A stretch of 64,000 nucleotides of DNA from Rhipidocladum racemiflorum (Eukaryota > Streptophyta > Magnoliopsida > Poales > Poaceae): NCBI GenBank assembly GCA_036346355.1, contig CM070585.1, forward strand, positions 8,757,001-8,821,000. Direction: 5' to 3'. Below are positions 48,081 through 59,401 of this stretch, piece after piece; within the stretch, counting starts at the first letter, position 1, and every line of letters begins with the position of its first letter. Under the pieces are notes generated by a model, which worked only from the letters and a program-made list of their open reading frames with translations, ran no database searches and had not been told where the DNA came from. The translations under genes and the position numbers were made by a program.

Positions 48081-49340
48081 AGTTAAAGCAAGCGATTCGA
48101 AGAAGCCCATGACTCTAAGTACTCGATTCATCACTGAAGCGCCAAGATGTATCGAGGATCTCAAGGAGAGATTCGTGGCCGAGTATGAAGCGTGAAGTTG
48201 CGGGCATGTTGCATTGTGCGACGTATGCCGGAGAGTCAAGGCAATGCATCGAGACCAGCAGGATTGCTACAACCGCTGAAAATACCGAGTGGAAGTGGGA
48301 GGAAATCGGAATGGATTTCATTACCGGTTTGTCAAGACTCAAGGAGGTTATGACTCCATATGGGTTATAGTGGATCGCTTGACTAAAGTAGCCCATTTTA
48401 TCCCCGTAAAGACCACTTACTCGGGAGATAAATTAGCGAGTTGTACATGATCGGGATTGTTTGTTTGCACGGAGTGCCAAAGAGGATTGTATCGGACGAG
48501 AGGTACCCAATTTACCTCAAGGTTACGGAATAAGTTGCATGAAGCCATGGGAACCCGTTTAAACTTCAAGATGACTTATCATCCACAGACGGATGGACAG
48601 GCCAAAGAGTCAACCAGATTCTAGAGGATATGTTGAGAGCTTGTGCATTGGCTTATGCTACCTCTTGGGATAAAAGTTTGCCGTATGCCGAGTTTAGTTA
48701 CAACAATAGTTATCGAGGCTAGTTCTGAGATGTCACCTTTTGAGGCCTTTGTATGGTCGACCACTGTCGAGACACCATTGAATTGGAATGAGACCGTGGC
48801 GCCGTGTCTTTGGGCCTGATATTCTTCAAGAGGCCGAGGAGCGGTCGCTATGATTAGGGAAAGGTTGAAGATAGCCCAATCTCGGCGGAAGAGTTATCTT
48901 GACAATCGTCGCCGAGATTTGAGTTTTGAACCTAAGACTTTGTATACCTCGAGTTACGCCTCTCGGGGAGTTAAGAGGTTCCATGCCAAAGGGAAACTCG
49001 CACCCGTTATGTTGGACCATTTAAGATTTTGAGTCGCAGAGGTGAAGTTGCCTACCGGTGGAGTTGCCACGATCGTTGGCGGGAGTGCATGACGTGTTCC
49101 ATGTGTCCCGATTGAAGAAGTGTCTCCGAGTTCTGAGGAGCAGGCACCGCTAGAGTCAATTGAGTTGCAAGAGGATTTGACTTATAAGGAGCACCCTGTG
49201 AGGATTCTAGACACAATGGATCGAGAAACTAGAAACAAGTCAACCCGATTCTCTGTAGAGTTCAAATTGGAGCAACCATGAAGAAAGTGAAGCGACTTGG
49301 GAGCGCGAAGAGGATTTGAAGAAAGAATTTCCAAACCTAT
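48080..49340 (+). pseudogene. Integrase and chromodomain-like end of the Tekay-type element
   Basis: KWEEIGMDFITGLS (48290-48335) opens the DDE core. VDRLTKVAHFIPVKTTYSGD and a CLHGVPKRIVSDR-like segment follow in other frames. 48850-49020 matches the integrase C-terminal region (RLKIAQSRRKSYLDNRRRDL). At 49190-49330 the sequence reads RILDTMDRETRNKSTRFS followed by a degraded WEREEDLKKEFPNL-like end, as in chromodomain-bearing Tekay integrases. Frame breaks throughout. Confidence 0.75.
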
Positions 49341-49380
49341 TTCTTTAGTGAGCCACGAATCTCGGGGACGAGATTCTATT

Positions 49381-49392
49381 AAGGGGGAGGTT
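49381..49392 (+). other. Polypurine tract of the Tekay-type element
   Basis: AAGGGGGAGG directly before the 3' LTR, the expected plus-strand primer. Confidence 0.8.
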
Positions 49393-52300
49393 TGTAACAT
49401 CCCAAAATTTTGCTTTTCTTAAAATCATGTGTGATTTGGCACTTTGGTGAATTTTTGGAATTTTAGAATTTATTTGGATTTATTTGGAATTTATTTGAAT
49501 TTATTCCATTTTGAAATAATTAAAGAATTTAATTTTGCAAATAAATTTTTGTTGGAAATATTTTATTTGAGTCCAAAATAATCCAAAATATTTTCCAGAA
49601 TTTTTGGAATTTTACGAGTCATTTGCTATTTTTAATGAATTAAATGAATTATCGGGAATTATTTTAAATATTAAATCGCTGGAAAATCCAACTCGGGTCA
49701 AGTATCGTTCAATCGACCGAAAGTCGGACTCGAGTCCGACCGAGCCGATTGACTCGACCGAACCCACTCCTAACCCTAATCGATCCCAACCGTTGGATCA
49801 AGATCCAACGGCCGAGATCCGCCGACTCGACCGAAGCCGTGTTCGGACCGGACCGATCGCGCCGTCGCGATCGTGGGCGTTGATCGCGACACGTGGGACG
49901 GCCACGATTCGTCGTCTTCCGTAATCGAGCCGGACTCGCCGCCACGCTTGGCCGCCGTGGACAAATTAGGGCTCCGCTGAAGCACGCCTCCGGCTATTTA
50001 ATGCCCGGATCGTACCCCGAGGACCGCCGTGACCCCGCGCACTTCTTGCCCTAACCCGCCGAGCTCTAGCCGCCGTAGGTTCGCTGGAATCGCTCGCCGT
50101 AGTTGCGTGAAGCGCCACCACGGTCCTTGCCTCGCCTCGCCGCCCGTCGCCCTCCTCGCCGCCATTGACCCCAGATTCGAAACCCGGCCAGGCGCACCAA
50201 GACACCCTCCATCTCGCCGAGCACGCCCCAACCGCCGTTTGGGTGGTCGCGCCGTCCTCGGCCAGCCGGCAACCGCAACTCCGCCGTGAAAGCCATCGCC
50301 GACCCGAAGCTCCACCAACCGTCCGATCAAGATCCAAAGGCCCGGATCGTGCCACGCCACTTCGGTGAGTTTCCGTTGAAAATCCTAGATCTAATCCCAA
50401 CCGTTGGATCTAGATCCAACGCCCACGATCGATCCACGTGCGCCCCAAGCACATGAGGCCAAACTCAATCCCAGCCGTCGGATTTCAAACCAACGGCCAC
50501 GATTGTGCCACGCGTCCAGGAAGCCGAATCGTCGCGCCCACGCGCTGGCGTATGGTCACCGACACGCCGGGCCCGCGTGTCGGCCGATCAGATCGCGGAC
50601 GTCACCCATGACGTCATCGGTGGGACCCACCTGTCAGCACCGTGGGCTGAGCCCCGCTGACGTCAGCAATGACGTCACCCGAGTGGGCCCACATGTCAGT
50701 CTCACGTGGAGCTGTGGACCGAGTCCACGGTGGACCCAAGCCGAGTGTGGACCGAGCCCATGGACCAGGCGTCGTGAGCCAATCAGGAGCTGCCACGTGT
50801 CCATGCTGACGCAATAATTAATTTCCGAAAAAGAAAATGATTTATTAATTCGAAATATTGATTCAAATTTAGATTCAAACTTCAAACGCTTATAACTTTT
50901 GCGTTTCAACTCCGATTTGAGTGGTTCAAATTTCTAAATTTGTATAAAATTGAGATCTACCTAAATATGAATTTTATTTAATTTTTGGACTAAAGTTTTT
51001 CTCTGAAATATTATTTAATTGATTATTTAAACTTTAAATAATCATAACTTTTGCGTTTTAACTCCAAATTTGACGATTCCAGTTTCTAAAAATCCAGAAA
51101 ATTATGTTCTCTCTGTTTATGGATTTTATTTGGAGTTTTGGGATCTTTTTGCATAGTGTTCATTTGTGTATTTGCTATTTGCACGCTTTACGAGTAGACG
51201 TTGAAGTGTCGGAAGGATTCGAGGGAGAAGTGTTGACTCAGGATCCAACTCAAGACCAAGAGCAAGTGCTTTTTGAAGGCAAGTTGTGCTTTGACCATAT
51301 TGATCCCATTTCGAAATCTATTTTGATTTAAACTATTGCATGCTAGTTCAATTAGAAAGATACTTTGTTTAAACATGGGGGTTAGATAAATACCAATTTG
51401 CTATATGACACCTTGATTACTTAAGTATGTGCCATGATCCCTTGTCACCCTAGTTGTGGTTTACTAGTTGGACATTATTAAATTGCCAACATGGGTTTAG
51501 ATCGTTGTAGTATCTTTGCTTAGACACCTTTCGTGCTCATGACATGATTTTGGATAATCAAATGCTAATATGGACTTAATGATATATTGAACCTGTTTTG
51601 GAAAAGTATCATGTGATGTTGATGGCACGTGGTGCATGGTAATCAAGCGGGGTTTGATAAACAGATTTCGGCCAGGGCATATGGCAAGAGTAATCAGGTG
51701 GGCAGTGTGGCATTGGGAGTGTTGATTTGGTTTTTCGGGTAGTCTTGCCCTGGTCACTCTAAGGACTTAACCTTGCAAGCCTTTGAACTGGTCATACTTG
51801 CAACCACATGGGTGGAATGGGACGGCCCTAGTTGACTAAGTCGCTAAGGACTCACTTGTGGAGCCTCAGGTGTCGATTACACCGTTTGTGTGATTGTGCG
51901 GGGGGCGTATCGTGGCTGTGGCAGTACCCATCTAACGGTGTGTTGGTCCCATACTTCGCCTTGGCTAAGGGAAGGGATGGTGTAGAGCACGTACCGGAGA
52001 GGACCACCTGTGTTGTTTGAGGCTTCCGAAAGGCTTTGTTATGATCGCTCATTCGCATACTCTTGTATGGCGATTCACGGCTGACGTGGTGAGTGGATTG
52101 TATCTTGTGGGTAAAGTGCATAACCTCTGCAGAGTGTAGAATCTATTTGAATAGCCGAGTCCACGGATCGACAAAGGTTTCGGGAATTACAAATCAAGGG
52201 TTAGATTTTCTGAAAATAACTTGGATTTGAAAAGTTGGGTTGGTTTAACAAAGAAGATGATGGAAATATGGTTTAGGATGGGGAAAAATGTTATTTAAAC

Positions 52301-52844
52301 TTCTTGAAAAGTTATTTATGCTTTACTTATTTCTACTGCTTTCGAATCTACTTATATTACTTTTCAAAAACTGCTTACTGCAAATATACCTTGAGCTATT
52401 CCTTTGTACCAAGCCATGCATATAGTATACTAGCTTGCATTCTGTGCATGACTTGCTGAGTACCAAGCACTCACCCTTGCCCCAACACAATATCAGTTGA
52501 AGAGGAGATTACGCCAGCTTTGGAGGAGGAACTCCAAGAGGACCCGTCTACTTAGGGATGCGAGCCCAGTCAGTTGCCTGTGGTATACTGGATGGCGCCA
52601 CGAAGTTTATTTGATTTTCCGCTGCTATTATTTTTCTCTGAATAAGTTTCGCCCTACGAGGCATATATTTGTAACTTGGCTATAAGGTCGAGTAACCAGT
52701 TTTATTACTTTAATAAAGTACTTTTATGGTATCGATTGGTATGATTGTGATATTTACCGATGTTAAGACTGTGTGCACTAGCGCGTTCCTGGACTAGTGC
52801 TGAATACACAGAGGGTCCGGATTTGCAAATTCGGGGTCCCGACA
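49393..52844 (+). repeat. 3' LTR of the Tekay-type element
   Basis: 3452 bp, colinear with 40973-44408. Followed directly by CTTAT and the rest of the Tat reverse transcriptase. Confidence 0.93.
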
Positions 52845-53700
52845 CTTATCAGCGTGCCATGAACCATATTTTCCATGATTTGATCGGCAGCACCGTGGAA
52901 ATATACATTGACGACGTAGTGGTAAAATCCAAAGAAGACCGGCAACATTTAGCCGATCTGGAAAGGATGTTCGAAAGCACAAGGTTACATGGGTTAAAAA
53001 TGAACCCTCTCAAATGTGCTTTCGGAGTATCTACCGACAATTTCTTGGGTTTACGGTGCATGAAGGAGGAATTGAAGTAAATCAAACCAAAGTAAAAGCC
53101 ATAGCCGATACTAAACCGCCGACAAGCAAAAAGGAGTTGCAGGTATTGATTGGGAAAATCAACTACTTGCGACGTTTTATCTCAAACTTGTCAGGGCGTA
53201 TTCGGGCCTTCACACCGCTACTGAAAAATAAAGACAACCAAGAGTTCAAATGGGAAGCCGATCAACAAAAAGCCTTCGACGACATAAAAGGTTATCTGAT
53301 GAGTCCACCAGTATTGACCGCACCAAAACACGGTATACCTTTTAGACTATATATATCGGCTGAAGGTGATTCGATTGGGGCAGTTTTAACACAAGAAGCC
53401 GATAGGAAGGAGCGAGCAATATTTTACTTAAACCGACGTCTTTTAGATGCAGAAACCAGGTATCCCCTAGTAGAAAAATTATGCTTATCATTGTATTTTG
53501 CTTGCACCAAGTTAAGACATTATATGCTGGCTTCCAAATGCGTTATAATATGCAAAACCGATGTAGTTAAGTACATATTATCGGCGCCAATCCTGCGGGG
53601 TCGGCTTGGTAAATGGGCATACGCCTTAACAGAGTTCGAGTTAACCTATGAGTCGGCTAAATCTGTGAAAGGACAAGCTGTGGCCGATTTTATCACAGAA
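52845..53700 (+). pseudogene. Reverse transcriptase (second half) and RNase H of the Tat element
   Basis: Continues the interrupted domain: QRAMNHIFHDLIGSTVEIY and IDDVVVKSKEDRQHLADLE, with the catalytic DD box. One frameshift lies near 53040, then a 289-codon frame: LIGKINYLRRFISNLSGRI, FKWEADQQKAFDDIKGYL, then the RNase H start with AEGDSIGAVLTQEADRKE and YPLVEKLCLSLYFACTKLRH. Confidence 0.85.
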
Positions 53701-54060
53701 AGTGAAACATTAGTAGGAACAACTAGTGTAACTCCTTGGCAGCTGTATTTTGATGGATCTGTTTGCCAAGAAGGCGAAGGCATCGGTGTGATATTAGTTT
53801 CACCTAGGAAACAAGAGTATGGCTTCATGTATCGGTTAAATAGCCGATGTTCGAACAACCAAGCCAATCTGAAGCATTACTAAAGGGGCCTACAATTGTT
53901 AGATAGCATCGGGGTGAAAGACGTCGAAGCTCTTGGAGACTCGATGTTAATCGTCTGACAAGTCAAAGGAGAATACCGATGCAACGACGGTGCACTAACC
54001 CAAGATTTGCATCAATGCCTCCGGATCATCGAGATGTTCACTACATTTTCTATAAAACAT
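53700..54060 (+). pseudogene. Second (archaeal-type) RNase H of the Tat element
   Basis: WQLYFDGSVCQEGEGIGV and LVSPRKQEYGFMYRLNSRCS followed by NNQANLKHY then a stop. This LYFDGS...G.G...L.SP pattern after the gypsy RNase H is the additional RNase H that characterises Tat-lineage elements. The domain continues in another frame (LLDSIGVKDVEALGDS, about 53890-53945). Confidence 0.8.
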
Positions 54061-54094
54061 ATCCCCGTGAGAAGCTAATAATAAAGCAAACCGA

Positions 54095-55437
54095 TTGGCA
54101 CAATGTGCATCGTGGTACAAGATTGAAAGTCGACGAGGACCAATCGAGCTAAACGTTTGGCCGATTTTATGTGTTCACCCGTCGATTGAGAACAGAGATA
54201 AGGGATTATTTGTCAAATCCAGCCAAGCCAACCGAGCAGAAGGTCAAAGCGCCAAAGCACTCAAATATGTTCTACTAGAAGATGTATTGTACTTTCGGAC
54301 TATTGAAGGTTTGTTGTTAAGATGTCTGGGAACCGAGGAAGCCAAAGTGGCGATGGGTGAAGTCCATGAAGGTATTTGTGGATCACATCAATCGGCCCAT
54401 AAGATGAAATGGATACTGAGGCGAACAGGATATTTTTGGCCGACGATGTTAGAAGACTGCTTCAAATATTATAAAGGATGCCAAACATGCCAAAAGTTTG
54501 GTAACATACAATCGGCCTGACATCGGCTTTGCATCCGATCATCAAGCCATGGCCATTTAGAGGATGGGGTGTAGACATAATCGGCCAAATATTTCCGTCA
54601 TCCAGCAAGGGACATAAATTCATCCTTGCAGCCACAGATTATTTCTCAAAATGGGTTGAGGCTGTACCACTCAAGAAGGTTACTGGCAAAGAGCTGATCG
54701 ACTTTGTAAATGAACACATCGTCCATCGGTTTGGGATTCCACAAACAATTACTACCGATCGAGTCTTGTGTTCATGTCCAACGATTTCAAAGGTTTTGCG
54801 GAAAGTCTTGGGATAAAATTACTCAACTCTTCCCTTACTACGCTCGAGGCCAGCAGACAGTAAGTCGTCAAACAAGACATTGATAAAGTGATAAAAGAAA
54901 AATTGAGGAAGAGCCAAGGAAATGGCATTCAACGCTATCGGAGGCTTTATGGGCTTATCGGCTATCTCATCACGGATCAACTAAATTGTCACCCTTTCAG
55001 TTGGTATACGGACAAGAAGCCGTTTTGCCCGTTGAAATCAACATCGGCTCAATAAGGCTACACGAGCAAGATAAGGTATCGGTAGATGAATACAAGCAGC
55101 GATGCTTGACAATCTAGATGATTTGGCTGAACTAAGGCTGATCACACTAGATCGGCTTAAAAAGGATAAAGAGAGGGTTGCCAGGTCGTACAATAAAAAA
55201 GTGATTTCAAAGTCGTTCAATCAAGACGATTTGGTATGGAAAACCATGTTGCCGATTGGGTCTAAGGATAATCGATTCGGCAAATGGTCTCCAACATGGG
55301 AAGGGCCTTATAAGATCAATCGGCCGATTGATGGGAATTCGTATATACTGGAGTCCTTGGAAGGGTTCGTCCTACCTAAAGCGATCAATGGAAAATATCT
55401 GAAGGCATATCACCCAAGCATATGGGTCGGGTCCTAA
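54095..55437 (+). pseudogene. Integrase of the Tat element
   Basis: Zinc-binding N terminus HEGICGSHQSAHKMKWILRR and FKYYKGCQTCQKFG (H-H-C-C). Core: WGVDIIGQIFPSSSKGHKFI and ATDYFSKWVEAVPLKK, VHRFGIPQTITTD (54590-54760), then a frameshifted stretch to 55100. The C-terminal part 55102-55437 includes DLVWKTMLPIGSKDNRFG, KWSPTWEGPYKINRPID and KAYHPSIWVGS, ending at 55437. Several frame changes. Confidence 0.85.
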
Positions 55438-55648
55438 CTACAGAGGAAAATATCAGGATCAATTACAAAAGCACATGCATATAAAATTGGTCATACAGCC
55501 GACCGAGTCAGTTTAACACCCATCCACAGATTAAAGTTTACAAAATCGGTTGCATAACCGATCAAACAAGTGTTCAAAGGACATCATCCCAAGGTTAAAG
55601 CAATATTACAAAAAAGATTGGCCACAACCGATACCAATGAATCAAAGT

Positions 55649-58540
55649 TTAGTGTAGTCCTGATCCGGGCAAATGGGCTCCCAAAGCCGATAGTGCCGCT
55701 GCCGCTTTGCCAATAGTGGCTTGGACACCATCTATAAGTTGTTGGTCGGCCACTGCATCACCTGGAACTGGAACTATTTTAGCCGATTGAGTCTTGACTT
55801 GCGCAAAAACCTCGCCGATCTCCCGCCTCTGAACGGCCAGTGAGGATGTAGAGTCTGTGATGCCAATTTGGCAGTCTGCAAGTTCTTTTACGACCAAGGC
55901 CAGCTGTTCTTCAAGTTTACTCTTGGTCGACTCCAGCTCTTGAGCTCTGCTTTTAGCCGATTTGAGTGTAGCGATGCCTCGATCGAATAAGCTCTTCCGA
56001 TGTTTGGCATCCGCTATAAGCTTATCCAAGAGCCGTTGATCGGCTTGTCGGGCCTTCCTCTGATCAACCCTTATTTTGGCCAACTCCACATCCAACCTGC
56101 GCAAGGCCCAAGTGACATACCTCTAGCAATGCGTCCATAGCTGCGGGAGGAAGATCGGCCTGCATGGCTGCCATCGCATTTCTCAAAGGTTGAGTGTTGG
56201 CCAGAAGAGCCGCTTCCGGTTGCAACACTTCATCTAGGAGGCGATTGAGTCGCTCCTGCATACCCTGCCAAGCTGTAACAGAAATTGATGTCGGAGCAGA
56301 GGCCGCTATTATACGTTGGATATCGGTAGGGTAATCATCGGTGGCCACAATCTCCGGTCGTCAAGCTCGTCAAGGAAAATCCTAAAAGATCGACTAGGTC
56401 CATCGGCGGAGTGGGTCGAGGCAGGTTTTGGAGGAGGAAGCAGATGGCGGGCAGAGCCGAGCCGGTAAGACAAGCACGTCGTCTGAGTCTTCTCTCGTCG
56501 GCTTCTAACAAGCCCCAGACGGAAGGGGTTTCTGAGGAATACGTTACGATAAGGTAAAGAAAACAAAGACAAAGAATCAAGATAAGAGTCGGAACTAACC
56601 GCAGCGGGCCGATCCAGTTGGGGATGATCTTTGTATCACGACCCGCGAGTTTTGGGGATCGCTTAATGACGACTCTACGGCTCTTCTTCTCTAAAATGAC
56701 GAACATGGGGTTAGCCGAAGCGGCAAGCATGAAACTTACGCTTAATAGAAAATGGAACTAGACGTACTTTTGGTGCGCTGGACGGCAAGATCAGACAGTG
56801 ATGGGCTATTGACCCCCAACGTGCCAGAAGATAAACCGGCAAGAGGGGTCGATGACCTTTGCCGTTTTGAGCGATCGTCGGCCGATGCAGCTTGTGCTGG
56901 GGTTGATCTTTTGCTAGTCTGAAAAGGGTAAAAGATATGGTTAAGCCGATGAAAATCTTATTCCAATAAAACATCAAAATGAAAGTACCTCTAAAGACGA
57001 GTTAGCATCGCTCGAACTCGAGCTAGACCCAGCAACGGTCTCCGTCGGCTCTCGAAAGCCAGGAAGAAAAGAGGACAGGACCTCGGGAATAGTACGCCTC
57101 GCAAGAGCGCCTCGGCTATTGAAGCCCACCATGTGGTATATTGGCCCGATCGACGTTTGTTTATCACGAGGAATGGCAAGTCTACCACATGTATCTCATC
57201 GGCTAGCTCGATAATAAGCTCCGCCGCAAAGAATGTTAGTAACTTTATTTCGTGGCTTAATCATGCTAAGCAAAGGAAAGCAAGGAATTGTTTGTCCGAA
57301 ACCGGTGGCGTGCATAAAGCGAAGGGTGATAGAACTCGTAGGTCGGTGAAATGTTCTATTTCGAGTACTTAAGCCGACGTGAAGGATGCAAGGAGAAATC
57401 AGCAGGGAAGCGGATCAAGAGTAGACTGGGCATTAGAGAGCTATCGAATTTAAACGAAGAAAAGAAGGCCACGGAGATCGGCTAATTGGCTATACGAAAA
57501 GAAATCTCTACGGTTAAAAGAGGCTTGGTTAAGATTCAGGAAAAGGACAAGTACTTATGAAAGCGGGAGAGATTTTTGTTCATCAGACGAACACATGATG
57601 AATTTTTCGCTGAGGATCGGCTAGGTTGAAATTCGAGGATGGCGCCCTCAAGAAAGTCTTCCGTTGGAAAAGCCGATTCTTCCGAAGGGTCCGGGATAAT
57701 GAGGCGGCCAAAAACGCAAGAAAGCCAAATCTGGATAAACCAAAGAGGGCCGACATTACCTACGACATAGGAACCATTGCCGGTGAAAAGCCGACTCGGA
57801 TGATATGCATCATATGGTATACGGCGCCCAACAAGGATTTCCTAAAGCTAGCCGATGGCCCATGACTAGTTGCTCGACATAAATTGATAGACCTGGGTTG
57901 GTCCTAGGGAAGCGCCACGAAGAGGAATCGGTCTAACCATAAGTTGATGAAAGCTACGTGTTCTTCATCCGATACAGGGCGGTTACTTTGTTGTTATTTT
58001 GGATATATCTGGACCAACCTTCTCCTTTTTTCTGGTCAATTTGTACCGAGGTTTCCCACTAAAAGCCGATATTTGGTCTCCATCGTGCCTAAGGCGACAT
58101 AATTCAGCCATGTCTAGAAGGGTTGGGCCGATGGGACCAGTTGGGAAAAAGAAGGCGTTAAAAGAGTCCGACCAAAAATAGCAATCGGCGGCTACTAAAG
58201 CTTCATTGGGCTCTGGAGCGGCTAAGGACATGGGGATACACTCGGCCAATACCCATACCTTCCCACTCCGCCTTCTTTTGGGCCGATACTCTAATATACC
58301 GGGACCTCCACCCTTGAGAGCCGTCGGCCAAGCCCTAAAACTTTTGGACCACTCATTGATGTTGTAACCAGGAGCCGATAAAGGGAGTCTAGGGATCTCA
58401 TCTCCAATGACAAGATCGGTTTCTATGGTTCCTATTGGACCTAGGAAATCTTGATGATCGCTATCTGGGATCGGAACAAGTACAGGATGCATCCATTTCG
58501 GCCGATGCTACGGGAAGAAGGGGTTGAAGCGGAGGAAAGC
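55649..58540 (-). pseudogene. Antisense intron-containing PMD and coiled-coil ORF
   Basis: On the minus strand, 58492-57983 reads DHQDFLGPIGTIETDLVIGD, SAPGYNINEWSKSFRAWP, VAADCYFWSDSFNAF and GPTLLDMAELCRLRHDGD: a plant mobile domain. It continues to about 57640 (AFINLWLDRFL, SLLGAVYHMMHII) with frame breaks. Downstream exons have good splice sites: an acceptor TTTTCAG at about 56914, a donor GTACGTC near 56765, an acceptor TTTTAGAG near 56690, a donor near 56600 and an acceptor CCTCAG near 56537. They encode a basic linker (KKSRRVVIKRSPKL). The last part (56104-55649, 151 codons) is a long coiled coil (AQELESTKSKLEEQLALVVK). Function unknown; PMD proteins are linked to transposons and to silencing. 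It is probably transcribed from within the 3' part of the element. Confidence 0.7.
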
Positions 58541-58764
58541 CGATTTCAGGATGAACGAAAGCACGCCAGGGTGAAAATGACCGCAAGGACCTCATATTTA
58601 TACCTCGGTGAAAAAGGTGAAAAGCGAGGAACAGATTCTTTGCATTAAAAACGCACCGAGAGCATTGCGGCGCCATTAATGGGGAAGTTACCGAGGTGAA
58701 TCTTAAGCGTTAAGCCGATCACGGAGAAGCGAAGGATTTTTGAAAGATAGCAAGCTACCTTTCA

Positions 58765-58777
58765 AAATGGGGGCATA
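58765..58777 (+). other. Polypurine tract of the Tat element
   Basis: AAAATGGGGGCATA immediately before the 3' LTR; the partial element at 3088-3097 has a similar GGAGGCATA. Confidence 0.65.
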
Positions 58778-59396
58778 TGTTTGCACCAAAATTCAGCGTG
58801 CATTGAAATCGGTCCGAATCGGAAAGAAGTATTCATATAATAAGGAATCGGTAAACGACTCGGAAAAGGAAACCGTTTCTAAAAGGAAAGGAAATCAGAT
58901 AAGAGGCCGATACGGGTAAATGCACCGTATCCATGTACAACTCGGATCGGCCAGGCGTGTTATAAAAGGAGGTGGGCGTCAAGCAAAGAAAAAATCCAAC
59001 AACACACACATCTACTTTTACAAGCTCTTCTTTTACATTGTTTTAGCCTCATAGATCTCTCTGCAAGTCGACGGAATCAACATAGTTGCGCATCGCCGAT
59101 TGTTGATTTTAGCCGATTTCACCCAGGTTTGATTTGCTTCGTTTTGTTGCGCATCGCCTTCCCGAAGCCGATTTTACCTTGTATCCGGATCAACTGTAAC
59201 CGGTTGATCTAGTTATCTCCTAATCGGTTCTTGCCGACTAGCGAAAAGCCGATAGATCCTTGTTTATCGGCTTTGATCAAATTACAAACTCTACCTTGTC
59301 AATTTCAGGTCAAATTGACTGGCACGCTCTACAAATCCGGCGTTTGTCTTGTGTGTTCGAGGCCGAAAACCCTCCTTCACGTTTTTTGCGCGAACA
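58778..59396 (+). repeat. 3' LTR of the Tat element
   Basis: 619 bp, nearly identical to 36056-36676, TATAAAAG at 58961-58968, followed by the ACAAG target duplication. Confidence 0.92.
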
Positions 59397-59401
59397 ACAA
59401 G

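Larger units (their letters stand above)
40973..52844 (+). mobile_element. Complete Tekay/Del-type Ty3/gypsy retrotransposon, nested
   Basis: LTRs at 40973-44408 and 49393-52844 (3436 and 3452 bp) start TGTAACATCCCAAAATTTTG and end TCCCGACA. CTTAT flanks both sides (40968-40972 and 52845-52849). Total length 11.9 kb. Inside are a PBS of the initiator-methionine-tRNA type, gag, protease, reverse transcriptase, RNase H, integrase and a chromodomain-like C terminus, then a purine tract. Very long LTRs with a chromodomain-like end point to the Tekay (Del) group of chromoviruses. It inserted into the reverse-transcriptase gene of the Tat element in the same orientation. The frames are heavily interrupted. 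Confidence 0.92.
36056..59396 (+). mobile_element. Complete Tat-lineage Ty3/gypsy retrotransposon (host of a nested element)
   Basis: Two LTRs (36056-36676 and 58778-59396) are almost identical over about 620 bp and start TGTTTGCACC and end GCGCGAACA. Both outer flanks are ACAAG (36051-36055 and 59397-59401), the 5-bp target duplication. Inside, in order: PBS-like sequence, gag, protease, reverse transcriptase, RNase H, a second RNase H, integrase, then an antisense PMD gene and a purine tract. The second RNase H and the extra ORF between integrase and the 3' LTR are marks of the Tat lineage. Without the nested element the length is about 11.5 kb. Low LTR divergence (roughly ten differences by eye) suggests a recent insertion. 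Reading frames are broken at several points. Confidence 0.9.
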
